Shown here: one piece after another, positions 62,358 to 64,000 of the stretch
How the letters are laid out: every line of letters begins with the position of its first letter
Numbering within the stretch: position 1 is the stretch's first letter
Origin: Flagellimonas sediminis
GTDB lineage: Bacteria; Bacteroidota; Bacteroidia; Flavobacteriales; Flavobacteriaceae
Direction of reading: 5' to 3'
DNA: 64,000 bases
Assembly: GCF_010500845.1 (NCBI RefSeq)
Contig: NZ_JAAAMI010000005.1
Location: 62,001-126,000, forward strand
Notes under the pieces: generated by a model
Seen by the model: the letters and a program-made list of their open reading frames with translations, nothing else
Databases searched by the model: none
Told to the model about the DNA's origin: nothing
Program-made: the position numbers and the translations under genes

Positions 62358-63200
62358 TTAATTTTTAAAGTCCGTGGAATGACTCAATGCTTTGTTGGCC
62401 TCCAAGGCTGATTCCAGGGTTTTCAATTTTTGTTGTGCCATGCCATAGGCATCGCTACCCAAGAACAAATGTAGGGTGGGGTCATCACTTTCGGCTACCT
62501 TTATGAGCACCTCTGCTGCTTTTTCGGGATCTCCGAGTTGGTTGCCGGCTATCTCCTCTTTGTGCAAGCGTTCTGATTCACGGGCTTGGGCATATATATC
62601 CATGCGGTTTTTGGCCAATTTTAGGGAATCATCGGATAAGAACTCCGTGCGGAAATATCCTGGGTATACCAAAGTGGTGTGAATCCCGAACGGGCTGGCT
62701 TCCACAGACAAGGCCTCGGTTAAACCAACAACGGCAAACTTTGTGGCGCAATAGACTCCAAAGCCAGGAAAATTACCCACAACACCCGCAACGGATGCAA
62801 TATTGAAAATATGTCCCGATTGTTGTGCCCTTAATTGCGGCATGGACTTACGGATGACGTTCAACAGACCAAATACATTCACGTCAAAATTTTGTCGCGC
62901 TTCCGTATCTGAAATTTCCTCCAATGTTCCATTTTGGCCGTATCCGGCATTATTGACGACCACATCGATTCGACCAAAAGTGTTCACCACTTCCGAAATG
63001 GCGGATTCCACACTTTCCTCGTTCATCAAATCTACTTGCAGGGGGAGGAAATCTTCATGCTTTCCCACGGCATTTTCCAAAGCGTTTAAATTTCTGGAAG
63101 TAGCCGCTACCCGGTATCCGCGGTTTAACAATGTTTTTACCAATGTTAGTCCCAATCCTTTAGAGGCTCCGGTGACCAACCATACTTTTTTTGTGTCCAT
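62358..63200 (-). CDS. Short-chain dehydrogenase/reductase
   Basis: A 280-residue SDR oxidoreductase. The cofactor motif is LVTGASKGLGLTLVKTLLN (TGxxxGxG), followed by NNAGYGQNG and the catalytic FNIASVAGVVGNFPGFGVYC with the YCATK tyrosine and lysine. Arg residues after the second beta strand (ATSRNLNALE) suggest NADP(H). The substrate is unknown. It is probably cotranscribed with the downstream AraC regulator. Confidence 0.94.
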   Translation of the reverse strand: MDTKKVWLVTGASKGLGLTLVKTLLNRGYRVAATSRNLNALENAVGKHEDFLPLQVDLMNEESVESAISEVVNTFGRIDVVVNNAGYGQNGTLEEISDTEARQNFDVNVFGLLNVIRKSMPQLRAQQSGHIFNIASVAGVVGNFPGFGVYCATKFAVVGLTEALSVEASPFGIHTTLVYPGYFRTEFLSDDSLKLAKNRMDIYAQARESERLHKEEIAGNQLGDPEKAAEVLIKVAESDDPTLHLFLGSDAYGMAQQKLKTLESALEANKALSHSTDFKN

Positions 63201-63325
63201 TTTCTAGAATTTTTATTGTTATGAATTGACACAGCAAAGTTGCCCTAGAAGGAATGCAAGGATGTAGCCTAATCTACGGTTGTTGTAGCCGAAATTTTAG
63301 TTGGGTGTTAAAAGCTCCTGAAGAA

Positions 63326-64000
63326 TTAATTCTTTTTCAAAAGTGCCATATAAAAACCGTCAAAACCACTTTGGGAAGCATAAACGTTTTGCTCCCGGAC
63401 CAACTCAAATTCTTTCCCAGCTTCAGAGGCCAAGAATTTTTTGACTTGTTCGGTATTTTCCTGTGGAAGGATGGAACAGGTGGCATAGACCATTTGCCCG
63501 CCTTTTTTTAGCATTTTGCTATAGTTTTGGAGAATATCCTGTTGCACATCCATGATTCGGTCGATAAACTCCGGTTCCAATTTCCATTTGGAGTCAGGGT
63601 TTCTTTTGATGACCCCCAATCCGGAGCAAGGCGCATCAAGAAGGAGTCTGTCTGCACTGTTATGGAGTTTTTTGATGACTTTATTGGAATCGATGACACG
63701 GGTTTCCACGTTGTGAACGCCATTACGGCGAGCCCTGATTTTCAGCTTTTTCAGTTTGCTTTCATAAATGTCAAGGGCAATGAGTTGGCCTTTGTTCTGC
63801 ATCATGGAAGCCAAATGCAAGGTTTTTCCACCTGCACCGGCGCAGGCATCAATGACACGCTGACCTGGTTCCACCTCTAAATACGGGGCCACCAATTGTG
63901 AGGAGGCATCCTGTACTTCAAAAAGTCCGTCCTTAAAGGCTTCTGTGGTGAACACATTTTTCCGTTCCTTCAGTTTTAAAGCGTCTGGATAGCCTTTTAA
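63326..64000 (-). CDS. RsmB/NOP-family rRNA (cytosine-C5) methyltransferase (N-terminus cut by window edge)
   Basis: The last 224 residues of an SAM-dependent 5-methylcytosine methyltransferase; the frame stays open to the window end, so the N-terminal RNA-binding part lies outside. Visible motifs are the SAM site VEPGQRVIDACAGAGGKTLH, IALDIYESKL, the catalytic DAPCSGLGVIKRNPDSKWKL, and MVYATCSILPQENTEQVKKF with the nucleophilic Cys. The family methylates 16S rRNA in most bacteria. Some members act on other cytosines, so the exact site is open. Confidence 0.93.
   Translation of the reverse strand, partial: LKGYPDALKLKERKNVFTTEAFKDGLFEVQDASSQLVAPYLEVEPGQRVIDACAGAGGKTLHLASMMQNKGQLIALDIYESKLKKLKIRARRNGVHNVETRVIDSNKVIKKLHNSADRLLLDAPCSGLGVIKRNPDSKWKLEPEFIDRIMDVQQDILQNYSKMLKKGGQMVYATCSILPQENTEQVKKFLASEAGKEFELVREQNVYASQSGFDGFYMALLKKN

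Noticed and set aside
1..64000. CRISPR array, rRNA, tRNA, prophage or transposase genes
   Set aside because: No regularly spaced repeats, no recognisable RNA gene sequences, and no integrase or transposase motifs were seen.

Overview
The window is a 64 kb stretch of a Bacteroidota chromosome, most probably a marine member of the Flavobacteriaceae. A Muricauda/Allomuricauda-like genus is my guess from style only. The support is: a PorP/SprF-type type IX secretion outer membrane protein, a TonB-dependent receptor with an N-terminal carboxypeptidase-regulatory domain, LytS/LytTR signalling, DUF4331 and DUF2490 proteins, A-rich leaders without Shine-Dalgarno sites, and lipoboxes ending in SC/GC. 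No rRNA, tRNA, CRISPR array, insertion sequence or prophage was seen. Both ends cut genes: a sigma-54 activator at the left and an RsmB/NOP rRNA methyltransferase at the right.

Layout. Positions 1-5.8 kb hold a sigma-54 activator, a good -24/-12 promoter, an OsmC protein and a pyruvate:ferredoxin oxidoreductase. Positions 5.8-13.4 kb hold envelope and housekeeping genes (DUF2141, TonB receptor, DoxX, GNAT, PorP/SprF fusion, PaiB-like flavin protein, DUF4382 lipoprotein). Positions 13.6-18.2 kb form a signalling locus: a secreted TPR protein, a LytS-type histidine kinase ending in a 2TM domain, five tandem free-standing 2TM proteins and a LytTR response regulator. Positions 18.3-24.9 kb hold a LETM1-like protein, a split DUF4331 pair with a TPR lipoprotein, a small MscS channel, CorA and OmpW. 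Positions 25-28 kb hold an ECF sigma/anti-sigma pair behind a YjdI/YjdJ pair, a YceI lipoprotein and a DUF2490 protein.

Positions 27.8-45.3 kb are dominated by secreted hydrolases on the minus strand: an S9 peptidase, three amidohydrolases (one fused to a beta-propeller), M1 and M28 peptidases and a propeller-NTF2 fusion. A divergent MFS transporter lies among them. Together they look like a peptide or peptide-derivative scavenging region. A bifunctional trehalose-6-phosphate synthase/phosphatase is divergent from a GH15 glucoamylase/trehalase-like enzyme. Positions 47.4-55.5 kb are a fatty acid beta-oxidation block in fadN-fadA-fadE order, preceded by a MarR regulator with a perfect 26-bp palindrome upstream, then a long-chain acyl-CoA synthetase. 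The right end has purL, an M20-type amidohydrolase, an SDR/AraC pair and the rRNA methyltransferase.

The most novel-looking system is the 2TM array with its kinase and regulator. Other good leads are the sigma-54/OsmC/PFOR unit, the MarR palindrome, the DUF4331 locus and the propeller-NTF2 fusion. All family calls come from reading motifs by eye; no database search was run.
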